A DNA stretch of 51,187 nt from an uncultured Gammaproteobacteria bacterium (GTDB lineage: Bacteria; Pseudomonadota; Gammaproteobacteria; GCA-001735895), in contig CAJXUC010000023.1 in assembly GCA_913061315.1 (NCBI GenBank), positions 1 to 51,187 on the forward strand, in the 5' to 3' direction. The position numbers were made by a program, and so were the translations under genes. Positions within the stretch are counted from its first letter, which is position 1, and the number at the start of each line of letters is the position of its first letter. The notes beneath the pieces are model-generated. The model saw only the letters and a list, made by a program, of their open reading frames with translations, did no database searches and had not been told where the DNA came from. Shown here one piece after another: positions 27,859 through 35,603 of the stretch.

Positions 27859-28180
27859 TGCCGGCAGTTGTGGTAGCAGTGAACCTTTCGCTTTACGGGT
27901 GATCGGTGATGATATGTCACCTGAATTTGAAGATGGCCATATCATCATCGTTGATCCGGGTGGGCAGTTAAAGACCGGCTGTTTTGTTGTAGCAAAAGCT
28001 GAGGGTGAGGTAGTTTTGCGGCAACTAATGATTGAGGGAGATGACTATCGATTATGCTCATTTAACGTGAATCAGGTTGATATAGTACTCAACCGAGCTA
28101 ACTGTGATCTGCTGGGTATTATTAGTCAGCGAGCGGGAAAACGCCGTAAACATCATAAACGTTATGACGAATCACTATAA
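27845..28180 (+). CDS. S24/LexA-fold protein lacking catalytic residues
   Basis: Short protein (111 residues) with the C-terminal fold of LexA-type S24 peptidases and no DNA-binding domain. The usual catalytic loop GxSM is GDDM here (Asp at position 23 in place of Ser), followed by SPEFEDGHIIIVDP. The usual catalytic Lys is Arg (R59 in VVLRQL). It should therefore be inactive as a protease. It has four cysteines (9, 46, about 72 and about 89) and a basic tail (GKRRKHHKR). It overlaps the Atm1-type gene, so the two are probably co-translated, and it converges on dsrK with a six-base overlap. A binding or sensing role is possible but unproven. Confidence 0.75.
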   Translation: MLPIDAGSCGSSEPFALRVIGDDMSPEFEDGHIIIVDPGGQLKTGCFVVAKAEGEVVLRQLMIEGDDYRLCSFNVNQVDIVLNRANCDLLGIISQRAGKRRKHHKRYDESL

Positions 28181-29728
28181 TAAGCGATGTTGGTTCTCAA
28201 TTTTTTGATGAATGGTTTTTTTTTGCCCCGTTAAAATAATGGCGGTGCCAACAAGCTGGTGCAGGCTCACAATCATGTCCATGTCCATGCCATACACGGG
28301 TAGTATCTTGCTAAATTGTGATTTGCAAATAGCGCAAATAGCTGCCATGTGAGTTACGCCTTGTTCTTCAACCACATTATTTAAAGCCGTCATTCGGGGA
28401 AGCGCTCCTTTGACTCGCACTTCCATTAAATCATCCGTCAATAGGCCACCGCCACCGCCACAACAAAATGTGGCCCCATGAATCGTGTCTTTTGCCATAT
28501 CAACATAACGGTTGCAAACTGCTTTGATAATGTCTCTTGGGATTGAAAATTGACCACCAGAGATACCCCCCATATTGGATGCCCGTGCAACGTTACAGGA
28601 ATCATGAAAGGTAACCGTCTTATCATTGTTGCGAGATGGATCAAGCGTTAACTGGTTTCGTTGAATTAAATCATGGGTAAATTCACAAATATGTTGTGGC
28701 ATAGGGTGATTTTTATCAAGGAAATCAAACGGTCCTGCTAGCGTTTCAAGGTAATTGTAAGCTACTCGCCAAGCGTGCCCACATTCACCAAAAATGATGC
28801 GTTTTACGCCTAAATCAATAGCCGCTTCACGAATGCGTAATGCTATTTTTCGCATGCTGTCTTCGTTACCAATGAATAGACCAAAGTTAGCCGCCTCGGA
28901 AGCCTTGGAGCTGAAGGTCCAGCTAATGCCTGATTCGTGTAACACCTTGGCATAACCAATTAAGCCGTCGACATGTGGTTCAGCAAAAAAATCGGCTGAG
29001 GGTGCGACTAACAAAATATCGGCACCTACCTGATCGAGTGGTAACTTAACAAAAATACCGGTTTCTTCTTCAATGTCTTCCTCTAAACCCTCAAGAGTGT
29101 TTTGCAAGGCAGCTTCGGGTAGGCCTAAATTATTTCCAACTTGATAAACCTTACTAATGACCTCGGTGCTATATTTTTGACCAACACCAATTTGAGACAT
29201 AATGTTTCTAGCTGCCATTGTGATTTCTGAAGTATCAATACCGTAAGGACAGTAAACAGTGCAGCGTCTACATTCTGAGCACTGGTGATAATAGTTATAC
29301 CAGTCATCGAGTACAGAACGGTTCATTTCTTGGCCACCAATGAGCCAGTCAAGCCCAAGCTTACTGAGAAATCGACCGGCTGGAGTGTGGTATTTTCGAT
29401 AAACATTACGGAATAAATCTTGGCGTGCGACAGGCATGTTTTTGGGGTCAGCTGAACCTAAATAGTAATGGCATTTGTCTGTGCAAGCACCGCACTTAAC
29501 GCATGAATCAAGAAACACCCGAAGTCCCCGTGACTGATTTACGGCTTGGCCCATAGCATCAATGGCATTTTGCTGCCAGTTATCAATCAACTCACTTGGA
29601 AATCCCAATGTTTGCTGATGATTTGACTTCGCTTTGAAAGGCCCGGGCAGTTGCATTGAATTAGGCTCAATTTTGGGCGTCTCAATGTGTTTAAACAATT
29701 GAGGTACGGTGTATTCGCGATTAGCCAT
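28175..29728 (-). CDS. dsrK: DsrK, heterodisulfide-reductase-like iron-sulfur subunit
   Basis: Cytoplasmic catalytic subunit of the membrane DsrMK(JOP) complex, which exchanges electrons between quinone and DsrC thiols. I start at ATG 29728, which overlaps the dsrM stop by 8 bases and gives 517 residues, close to sulfur-oxidiser homologues. Two 4Fe-4S sites are visible: C76/C79/C82/C86 and C150/C153/C156/C160 followed by Pro. The HdrD-like CCG site comprises C378, C422-C423, C465 and C468, so the non-cubane cluster ligands are complete. It is the last gene of the block; no dsrL, J, O or P follows. Confidence 0.94.
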   Translation of the reverse strand: MANREYTVPQLFKHIETPKIEPNSMQLPGPFKAKSNHQQTLGFPSELIDNWQQNAIDAMGQAVNQSRGLRVFLDSCVKCGACTDKCHYYLGSADPKNMPVARQDLFRNVYRKYHTPAGRFLSKLGLDWLIGGQEMNRSVLDDWYNYYHQCSECRRCTVYCPYGIDTSEITMAARNIMSQIGVGQKYSTEVISKVYQVGNNLGLPEAALQNTLEGLEEDIEEETGIFVKLPLDQVGADILLVAPSADFFAEPHVDGLIGYAKVLHESGISWTFSSKASEAANFGLFIGNEDSMRKIALRIREAAIDLGVKRIIFGECGHAWRVAYNYLETLAGPFDFLDKNHPMPQHICEFTHDLIQRNQLTLDPSRNNDKTVTFHDSCNVARASNMGGISGGQFSIPRDIIKAVCNRYVDMAKDTIHGATFCCGGGGGLLTDDLMEVRVKGALPRMTALNNVVEEQGVTHMAAICAICKSQFSKILPVYGMDMDMIVSLHQLVGTAIILTGQKKTIHQKIENQHRLL

Positions 29729-30443
29729 TGTTGTCAAATCGCGTTTTAGACGGTCGATGAGGTTTTTGTCTCGCGTTATCTGCCTGATTGAGCGTCGGAC
29801 TAAAAAATATACCTGGCGCATGGAGTAATTTACTAAACGGGAAGATGAGTAGCAAAAAAACGACTAGAAGCAAATGTAAATAAAGTAACAAGTGGTTCGG
29901 TAATGGATTAAGAGTTAGTCGAAGCAAACCGGTAAAATACTGTTGTACTGCGAAAACATTAGGCTGCCAAAAGAGCATCATTAATAAACCAGACAAAGCT
30001 ATTGCAATTAAAAAGAATAGCATTATGAAGTCTGAGGGGGATGATATGTAGCGTATTCGGTCAACTAAAAATCTTCTTAATAAGAGGCCACTAAGGCAAA
30101 TGATTAACGGATAAGCTGCGAGCTGGCTGTAGGGTTGTAATTGATAAATCCATATTGCTGGTTGCTTCTGAAAATAAACAATATGCTGTAACAGGACGAG
30201 CACTAAAGAGGCATGAAACACCCAGCCCAGTATCCATATCCATTTATTGGCTTTAAACAAACTCTTAAATAGAAACACCTCAGCCATCATGCGAAGTACT
30301 ACGCCCGGAAGAGTTGATGGTGCTGGTGTTATAGGTATTCTAAACGGGGCTGGCGTCGACCAGTATTGAAAAACTTTGTGTCCCAGGCCTAGTGTCATGA
30401 CCGCCGCTGCAAAGTAGAACGCTATGGCGAAAAATATATTCAT
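29721..30443 (-). CDS. dsrM: DsrM, membrane cytochrome b subunit
   Basis: Inner-membrane subunit of the nitrate-reductase-gamma type that carries heme b and reacts with quinone, partner of DsrK. The 240 residues match the short DsrM of sulfur oxidisers. About five to six hydrophobic segments are visible, with candidate heme histidines in WVFHASLVLVLLQHIVYF and in LLYLHLLLVV and SKLLH. The ending is hydrophilic. It follows dsrC by 47 bases and overlaps dsrK. Confidence 0.92.
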   Translation of the reverse strand: MNIFFAIAFYFAAAVMTLGLGHKVFQYWSTPAPFRIPITPAPSTLPGVVLRMMAEVFLFKSLFKANKWIWILGWVFHASLVLVLLQHIVYFQKQPAIWIYQLQPYSQLAAYPLIICLSGLLLRRFLVDRIRYISSPSDFIMLFFLIAIALSGLLMMLFWQPNVFAVQQYFTGLLRLTLNPLPNHLLLYLHLLLVVFLLLIFPFSKLLHAPGIFFSPTLNQADNARQKPHRPSKTRFDNNG

Positions 30444-30490
30444 TCAACGATACTGCAAAGGTAAGGGTAGGACATTGATCTTAAATAAGG

Positions 30491-30823
30491 CTATATGCAG
30501 CCGGTTGGCTTAGGTAATCCGGCGTATTTACAGGCTTGTTTGGCTGGGCCATGTGGGAATAATTCATACAGGTATTTGCTGTTACCTTTATCGCTACCCA
30601 GTCGCTTGCCAATGGCTTTAGTAAGGATTCGGACAGCGGGTGAGATTTGATACTCGTTGTAATACTCTCGAAGAAAATGAATAACTTCCCAATGCGCGTC
30701 TTCAAGTTCTGCGCCATCTTTGTCTGCTTGCGCTTTGGCAATACTCATTGTCCAATCGTTTAGATTAGCAAGATATCCCTCTTCATCAGTTTCATAGATA
30801 ACGCCGTTTACATCTAATGACAT
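30491..30823 (-). CDS. dsrC: DsrC, sulfur carrier protein
   Basis: Small cytoplasmic protein that carries sulfur on its flexible C-terminal arm. I start at ATG 30823 (MSLDVNG); the frame is open further upstream but that part does not resemble the family. The 110 residues include both arm cysteines, C98 and C109, eleven residues apart in KQACKYAGLPKPTGC, and the central insertion that separates true DsrC from TusE. This argues for a role in sulfur energy metabolism rather than tRNA thiolation. Confidence 0.96.
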   Translation of the reverse strand: MSLDVNGVIYETDEEGYLANLNDWTMSIAKAQADKDGAELEDAHWEVIHFLREYYNEYQISPAVRILTKAIGKRLGSDKGNSKYLYELFPHGPAKQACKYAGLPKPTGCI

Positions 30824-30885
30824 GATAATTCTTACTCTATTGTAACTTGAATGTAATAAAATGAACCTAGCCGCTATAGCCTCAA

Positions 30886-31197
30886 TTATAACCAAGATTG
30901 AACTTTGCTGTTTTGAGCCGCTAAATCAACAAACCCGGCGTAATCAACGATGGTAATTCCTTCAATTAATCGGCTGAGGGGTAGTCCTCTCGCTTCTAAA
31001 TCTTCATTCAATGCAAAGACTCTAATGCCAGACTCAACCGCTTCTGAAATTTGTTTAGAGATAAGTGTGTTTTGTAATGCGCCAACAACGGCATCTTCAA
31101 TTAACAAGACACTAGCATCAAACCTGCATAAAGACAGGCAGGTCTCAAGAGAATTTCGTTCGAAAGGAGATTTATTAACAGTATGTAAGGTCGCCAT
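30886..31197 (-). CDS. dsrH: DsrH, sulfurtransferase subunit
   Basis: Member of the DsrEFH hetero-hexamer that receives persulfide sulfur and passes it to DsrC. The 103 residues carry the conserved cysteine at position 20 (SLETCLSL) and the family pattern LLIEDAVVGAL and VFALNEDLEARGL. It lies between dsrF and dsrC in the canonical order. The homologous Tus protein is TusB. Confidence 0.93.
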   Translation of the reverse strand: MATLHTVNKSPFERNSLETCLSLCRFDASVLLIEDAVVGALQNTLISKQISEAVESGIRVFALNEDLEARGLPLSRLIEGITIVDYAGFVDLAAQNSKVQSWL

Positions 31198-31290
31198 GTT
31201 AAGTTTTCAATCGTTGAATGCAATTCATTAGTCGTTAATAATTAATTATAATGCCAGTTTCTAAGTTGACTATCAATTCGTTCAACGAGA

Positions 31291-31692
31291 TTAAAAGTTG
31301 AATAAAACATCGGCTGATTCAATAATGTCAACTAACTCTTTGCGCGGCACTACTTTAATAGACAAGCGTTCTTCCGCATCATTTGTCTCATGCGTTAATC
31401 GTTGCAGGTCGGTAGCGTCTAGTCCACGTAAATTAAGCGATTCAGAATCAACAAATATTTGATCAACATCGTAGTCGCTAAGCGCGCCAAAGGTTTTTGA
31501 AAAGTTTTTCATGCCAATACCCGCAGGGTTCTGATTCCGAGTCAACTGATAGACCCCGTCATCCATAAAAATTAGTTTCACTTGCTGCTCAAAAGCCCCT
31601 GCAATTAATACTACCTCTAATGCTTCAAGGGCATAAATTGTGCCATAGGGGGCTTTACGATTGATACAAACAAAGGATTTAGAGACGGACAT
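31291..31692 (-). CDS. dsrF: DsrF, sulfurtransferase subunit
   Basis: Second subunit of DsrEFH. From ATG 31692 (MSVSKSFVCINRKAPYG) it has 133 residues; an in-frame TTG at 31704 would add four. Family marks are APYGTIYALEALEVVL near the N-terminus, FMDDGVYQL and FGALSDYDV. It follows dsrE by 38 bases. The homologous Tus protein is TusC. Confidence 0.93.
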   Translation of the reverse strand: MSVSKSFVCINRKAPYGTIYALEALEVVLIAGAFEQQVKLIFMDDGVYQLTRNQNPAGIGMKNFSKTFGALSDYDVDQIFVDSESLNLRGLDATDLQRLTHETNDAEERLSIKVVPRKELVDIIESADVLFNF

Positions 31693-31730
31693 ATTACTTA
31701 CCAATGAAGTTTAACTATTTCCACTAAAAA

Positions 31731-32123
31731 CTAATCACCAAATATGAGTAATCTATCAGAAACGATAGCGGCTTCTATTAATTGGCCCAGACCGGAAATA
31801 GCAAAATTAGGCGCAATATTAGCAGCAGGTTTGGCGTGACGATCAGCTTCTTTTTGATCGAGAATACCACGGCGTTGAGCGGAAGCTGCGCAGACCACCA
31901 TATCAAGAGAGTTTTCCTCTGCCAGTGTCGACCAAAGTTGCTGAATATTACGTTCGTCACGCGGTGGTACGTTAAATATTGAACTGTTATTAACACCATC
32001 ATGATAAAAAAATATACGGTGTATTGTATGTCCTGCTTTTAAAGCGGCACGCGTAAAATGGTACGCAGTATCAGAGGCCTGATGGGTATAGGGGCCGGTA
32101 TTAATCTGAATGGTAAACTTCAT
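31731..32123 (-). CDS. dsrE: DsrE, sulfurtransferase subunit with active cysteine
   Basis: First gene of the block and the sulfur-accepting subunit of DsrEFH. I start at ATG 32123 (MKFTIQINTGPYTHQ), giving 130 residues; an upstream extension in frame does not look like the family. The active cysteine falls exactly at position 78 (DMVVCAASAQRRG), as in Allochromatium DsrE. It is transcribed away from maeB across a 152-base gap that must hold its promoter. No dsrAB lies upstream. Confidence 0.94.
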   Translation of the reverse strand: MKFTIQINTGPYTHQASDTAYHFTRAALKAGHTIHRIFFYHDGVNNSSIFNVPPRDERNIQQLWSTLAEENSLDMVVCAASAQRRGILDQKEADRHAKPAANIAPNFAISGLGQLIEAAIVSDRLLIFGD

Positions 32124-32207
32124 GCGCCAATGAAAATACAAAAAAAAACAGTATAGCCTGAGCAGCGATTTGAGCGAACTTAATTTACAGTAGATTCTGG
32201 GCCAATA

Positions 32208-32238
32208 TTGCACACCAAATAGCATATTCGGCTATAAT
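32208..32238 (+). promoter_or_regulatory. Candidate promoter of maeB
   Basis: A perfect TATAAT (32233-32238) has TTGCAC 19 bases upstream (32208-32213). The spacing is longer than ideal. It lies in the 152-base divergent region shared with dsrE, so regulators of both directions would bind here. Confidence 0.35.
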
Positions 32239-32275
32239 TGATTTTAGGTTTTACAAATGGTTTGGAAATAAAATT

Positions 32276-34537
32276 ATGGCGGCAGATGAATATCGCAACA
32301 AAGCACTTAATTACCATTTAAATCCAACTCCAGGGAAGCTTCAAATAGAGGCAACGACTCCGCTTACCACGCAGCAGGATTTGGCGTTAGCCTATTCTCC
32401 AGGGGTTGCATTTCCTTGTGAGGAAATTGCCGCTGACCCAATGGCAGCTCGTCTGTATACCGGCAAAGCAAATTTAGTGGGTGTAATCACCAACGGTACT
32501 GCAGTGTTAGGGTTGGGTAATATTGGTAGTTTGGCCTCTAAACCAGTGATGGAAGGTAAAGCCGTATTGTTTAAGCGTTTTGCCGGTATTGATGTGTTCG
32601 ATATCGAAATTGATGAAAACGATCCGCAGTTGCTGGCAGAAACAATCGAAAGGCTTGAGCCAACGTTTGGTGGTATTAATTTAGAGGATATCAAAGCACC
32701 TGATTGCTTTTATGTGGAAAAATACTTAAGAGAACGCTTGTCAATTCCTGTCTTTCATGATGATCAACACGGCACCGCCATTGTTGTAGCTTCAGCTATG
32801 ATGAGTGCATTGACAGTGGTTGAAAAGGACATAAAACAGATAAAGCTTGTTGCCTCTGGCGCGGGTGCAGCGGCACTGTCTTGTTTAAATTTATTAGTGT
32901 CTATGGGTTTAGATAAGAACAATATTATTGTTACGGATTTAGATGGTGTTGTCTTTGAGGGCCGAGTTCAGTCAATGGATGAATATAAACAGGCGTTTGC
33001 AAGAGATACTCCCATGAGGACTTTAGCCGAGGTTATGGTGGGTGCTGACGTGTTTTTGGGATTATCGGCAGGTAATTTATTAATACCCAAAGTGCTTGAA
33101 TCAATGAACTGTAAACCAATTGTTTTTGCATTGGCGAATCCAACGCCTGAAATTGATCCAGGTCTTGCTAAAAAAGTCAGGCCTGATGTCATTATTGCGA
33201 CAGGTCGTTCAGATTTCCCTAATCAGGTTAATAACGTTTTATGCTTCCCATTTCTTTTTCGTGGCGCATTAGATGTGGGCGCTACCGAAATAAATGAAGT
33301 CATGAAAGTAGCCTGTGTAGAGGCTTTGTCGAAACTGGCTCGGGCTGGGACCAATGATGTTGTGGCTAACGCTTATCATGGAGAATCGTTGACGTTTGGA
33401 GCCGAGTATTTGATTCCTAAACCGTTTGATCAACGACTTATTCTGGCAATAGCACCCGCAGTTGCGAAGGCGGCAATGGACTCAGGGGTTGCGACGCAGC
33501 CGATCGTGGATATGGATGCTTATCGCTCTAAATTAACGTCCTTCGTTTTTAGATCGGGCATGTTTATGAAACCTGTCTTTGACAAGGCTCGAGAACAGCC
33601 CAGAAAAGTAGTGTTTGCCGAAGGAGAGAACCCCACTGTGTTGCAGGCTGTTGAAAATATTGTCTTAGAAAAACTATGTTATCCGATTGTGTTGGCAAGG
33701 CCCGATGTGGTGAATCGCTTAATAACAGAATACGGTTTACAAATGAGACCAGGCGTTGATTTTGAAGTGCTTGATTACAACGATGACGAAACGTGGTGGT
33801 CTCTGTATCATTCTATTGCTGGGCGGTCAGGGCAATCACTGACTGAAGCACGCGATATGGTTCGCACCAGCACCACGATTCAAGCATCGCTAATGCTCAA
33901 GATGGGATTAGCTGACACTATGATTTGTGGCACGATTGGTCGTTTTCATCGGCACTTAAAGCGCGTGTTGAGTGTTACTCAGCAAGGCTCGGGTATTAAT
34001 GCAGTATCCTCCCTAAATGGGTTGATTTTAAGCCGTAATACTGTATTTATGTGTGATACTCAAGTTACGCCAAACCCGACGGCTGAGGCGATTGCTAAAA
34101 TGACAATTAGAGCGTCAGAAGAAGTCAAACGATTTGGTCTTAAACCGAAAGTGGCTTTATTGTCCCATTCTAATTTTGGTAGTCGTGATTCCGAGTCGTC
34201 ACAGAAAATGCGACAGGCTCTTAAGTTAATTAATCAACTTGATCCTCAGTTGATGGTGGATGGTGAAATGCATGCAGATGCTGCCATATCATCCAAAATT
34301 AGAGATAAGGTTTTTCCCAATTCTAGTCTCAAAGGATCGGCAAACTTACTGGTTATGCCTAATTTAGATGCTGCCAATATCACCAGTAACATGCTTAAAG
34401 TACTCGGTGGTGGTATTACGCTAGGGCCCATATTATTGGGTTGTGATATTGCGGCGCATATTGCAACGCCTTCCACCACGGTTCGGGGTTTAGTGAATTT
34501 AACTGCCATTGCGGCTGCAAGGTGTGAGAGTCCTTAA
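32276..34537 (+). CDS. maeB: NADP-type malic enzyme with phosphotransacetylase-like domain
   Basis: Decarboxylates malate to pyruvate with NADP reduction. The 753 residues have the MaeB layout: malic enzyme domain (1 to about 430) with YSPGVAFPC, FHDDQHGTAIV and the Rossmann-type VASGAGAAALSCLNLL, then a PTA-like domain (about 435-753) with VVFAEGEN that is usually regulatory in this family. Divergent from dsrE and upstream of mcl-mtkAB, it would connect malate, the substrate of malate thiokinase, to pyruvate. Confidence 0.96.
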   Translation: MAADEYRNKALNYHLNPTPGKLQIEATTPLTTQQDLALAYSPGVAFPCEEIAADPMAARLYTGKANLVGVITNGTAVLGLGNIGSLASKPVMEGKAVLFKRFAGIDVFDIEIDENDPQLLAETIERLEPTFGGINLEDIKAPDCFYVEKYLRERLSIPVFHDDQHGTAIVVASAMMSALTVVEKDIKQIKLVASGAGAAALSCLNLLVSMGLDKNNIIVTDLDGVVFEGRVQSMDEYKQAFARDTPMRTLAEVMVGADVFLGLSAGNLLIPKVLESMNCKPIVFALANPTPEIDPGLAKKVRPDVIIATGRSDFPNQVNNVLCFPFLFRGALDVGATEINEVMKVACVEALSKLARAGTNDVVANAYHGESLTFGAEYLIPKPFDQRLILAIAPAVAKAAMDSGVATQPIVDMDAYRSKLTSFVFRSGMFMKPVFDKAREQPRKVVFAEGENPTVLQAVENIVLEKLCYPIVLARPDVVNRLITEYGLQMRPGVDFEVLDYNDDETWWSLYHSIAGRSGQSLTEARDMVRTSTTIQASLMLKMGLADTMICGTIGRFHRHLKRVLSVTQQGSGINAVSSLNGLILSRNTVFMCDTQVTPNPTAEAIAKMTIRASEEVKRFGLKPKVALLSHSNFGSRDSESSQKMRQALKLINQLDPQLMVDGEMHADAAISSKIRDKVFPNSSLKGSANLLVMPNLDAANITSNMLKVLGGGITLGPILLGCDIAAHIATPSTTVRGLVNLTAIAAARCESP

Positions 34538-34597
34538 CCTTAAACGTCTAGCTCTACGCAATTCAATAAATATTAACCAATTGGCTGAAAAAAGATT

Positions 34598-34765
34598 ATG
34601 CACTTCGTCATTATATTGTTAGCTCTTTTGGCGCTGTTTCTGTATCTCACGTTATCAGTGGCAAAAGATCCAGAGAAGCGACAGTTTTTTTATTTGTTCT
34701 TGCTGATCGATGTCTGGTTGGGTAGTGCTTTTGTCTATTTACTGGTCACTGCTCTCGTAGATTGA
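34598..34765 (+). CDS. Small two-helix membrane protein, unknown
   Basis: A 55-residue open frame beginning at ATG 34598. The sequence has one hydrophobic helix (residues 3-20), a charged loop AKDPEKRQ (22-29) and a second hydrophobic helix (about 30-52). This pattern of two helices and a basic loop looks like a genuine small membrane protein. No clear ribosome site is visible. It follows maeB by 60 bases and may be on the same transcript. Function unknown. Confidence 0.5.
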   Translation: MHFVIILLALLALFLYLTLSVAKDPEKRQFFYLFLLIDVWLGSAFVYLLVTALVD

Positions 34766-34869
34766 ATGTCTGTATACGGACTCTACCTATTTCACAACGT
34801 TAAGTTTGTTTAAAAACTTAAACTGCTGGCGTATATAAGACTTTTTGTTGAGGAAGCTATGCTCTAGCC

Positions 34870-35172
34870 TACAAAATTGGCACACCTATAACTCTAACAT
34901 CCTGCTCGTGTGCTCGGGCTAGTCTTGCCCAGTAATGGCATGATCCGCATCATTCCATTGCCACAATTGAGGAGGCTGATTTGGCCAAAAACTTTTTAGC
35001 TTACTTGGGTTCTTTGCTTTATTGGAAATTAAGTCGCCGTATTTATCTATATTGCAAACTTGAATAATATTCTTCGCTAAATCGAGACCAATTACGCAGA
35101 CCTTTTTTCATTGTATGGGTTCCTTTGTTCTGGTCGACACCACCTTAGTTAATTAGGGTGTGGAGTCCATAT
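34870..35172 (-). mobile_element. Dead IS110-family fragment (transposase N-terminus)
   Basis: Read on the minus strand from about 35111, the sequence encodes a broken IS110-type transposase start: KKVCVIGLDLAKNIIQVCN, then KYGDLISNKAKNPSKLKS, then KSASSIVAME and CGSCHYWARLARAHEQDVRV. The first Asp and the Glu of the DEDD catalytic set are visible. Two single-base frameshifts and a stop in place of the residue after ME inactivate it. The rest of the transposase is missing. Sequence from 35112 to about 35172 is probably the element's upstream end. Confidence 0.72.
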
Positions 35173-35603
35173 ATCGCTTATGTTACTCAACTGATCGATA
35201 CAGGTAGTCTCTTACAAAAATACAACCTCCGCATTCATTATTACCTATTAAAAACCCTATTTCATTGGATTCAATCCGCTTTCAACCAGGTGTTTTTTTC
35301 AAATCTTTAATTTATAGGCAGCTTTTTTTGCCAATGAATTCGTACTTCATACCATCGTAGTATTACCTGTCTTAAAGCAAATTTCTTCTTGAAAGTCGTA
35401 AACATGTGGACGCATGTCGATATGGCGATAGTCAAGCTGCTTGACCTAATCGTATACTTTGTCCATAAGTTTTGTAAATGTAAGTATAAGTACCTCTGCT
35501 AAGTCGTAAAAAATATAACGATATAATATTTTTATAAGACTAGTTGCAAGTAAAATTCTTTTAATACGATTTCGATTTATTTTTTAAAAAAGGACGAGCT
35601 ACT
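35173..35603. other. AT-rich region upstream of mcl
   Basis: These 431 bases show no open frame. A TATAAT box at 35522-35527 is a possible -10 for the mcl-mtkAB operon but has no convincing -35. The ribosome site AAAGGA precedes the mcl ATG by about 9 bases. The part nearest the IS fragment may be further decayed element DNA. Confidence 0.4.

Noticed and set aside
30824..30895. N-terminal extension of DsrC in the longer frame
   Set aside because: Extra residues do not resemble the family, and MSLDVNG at 30823 matches known DsrC starts. The same reasoning applies to the extended dsrE, dsrK and nagZ frames.
30491..32123. Reading dsrEFHC as tusBCD plus tusE for tRNA thiolation
   Set aside because: DsrC has both arm cysteines and the insertion, and dsrMK follow in the same run; TusE-type operons lack these.
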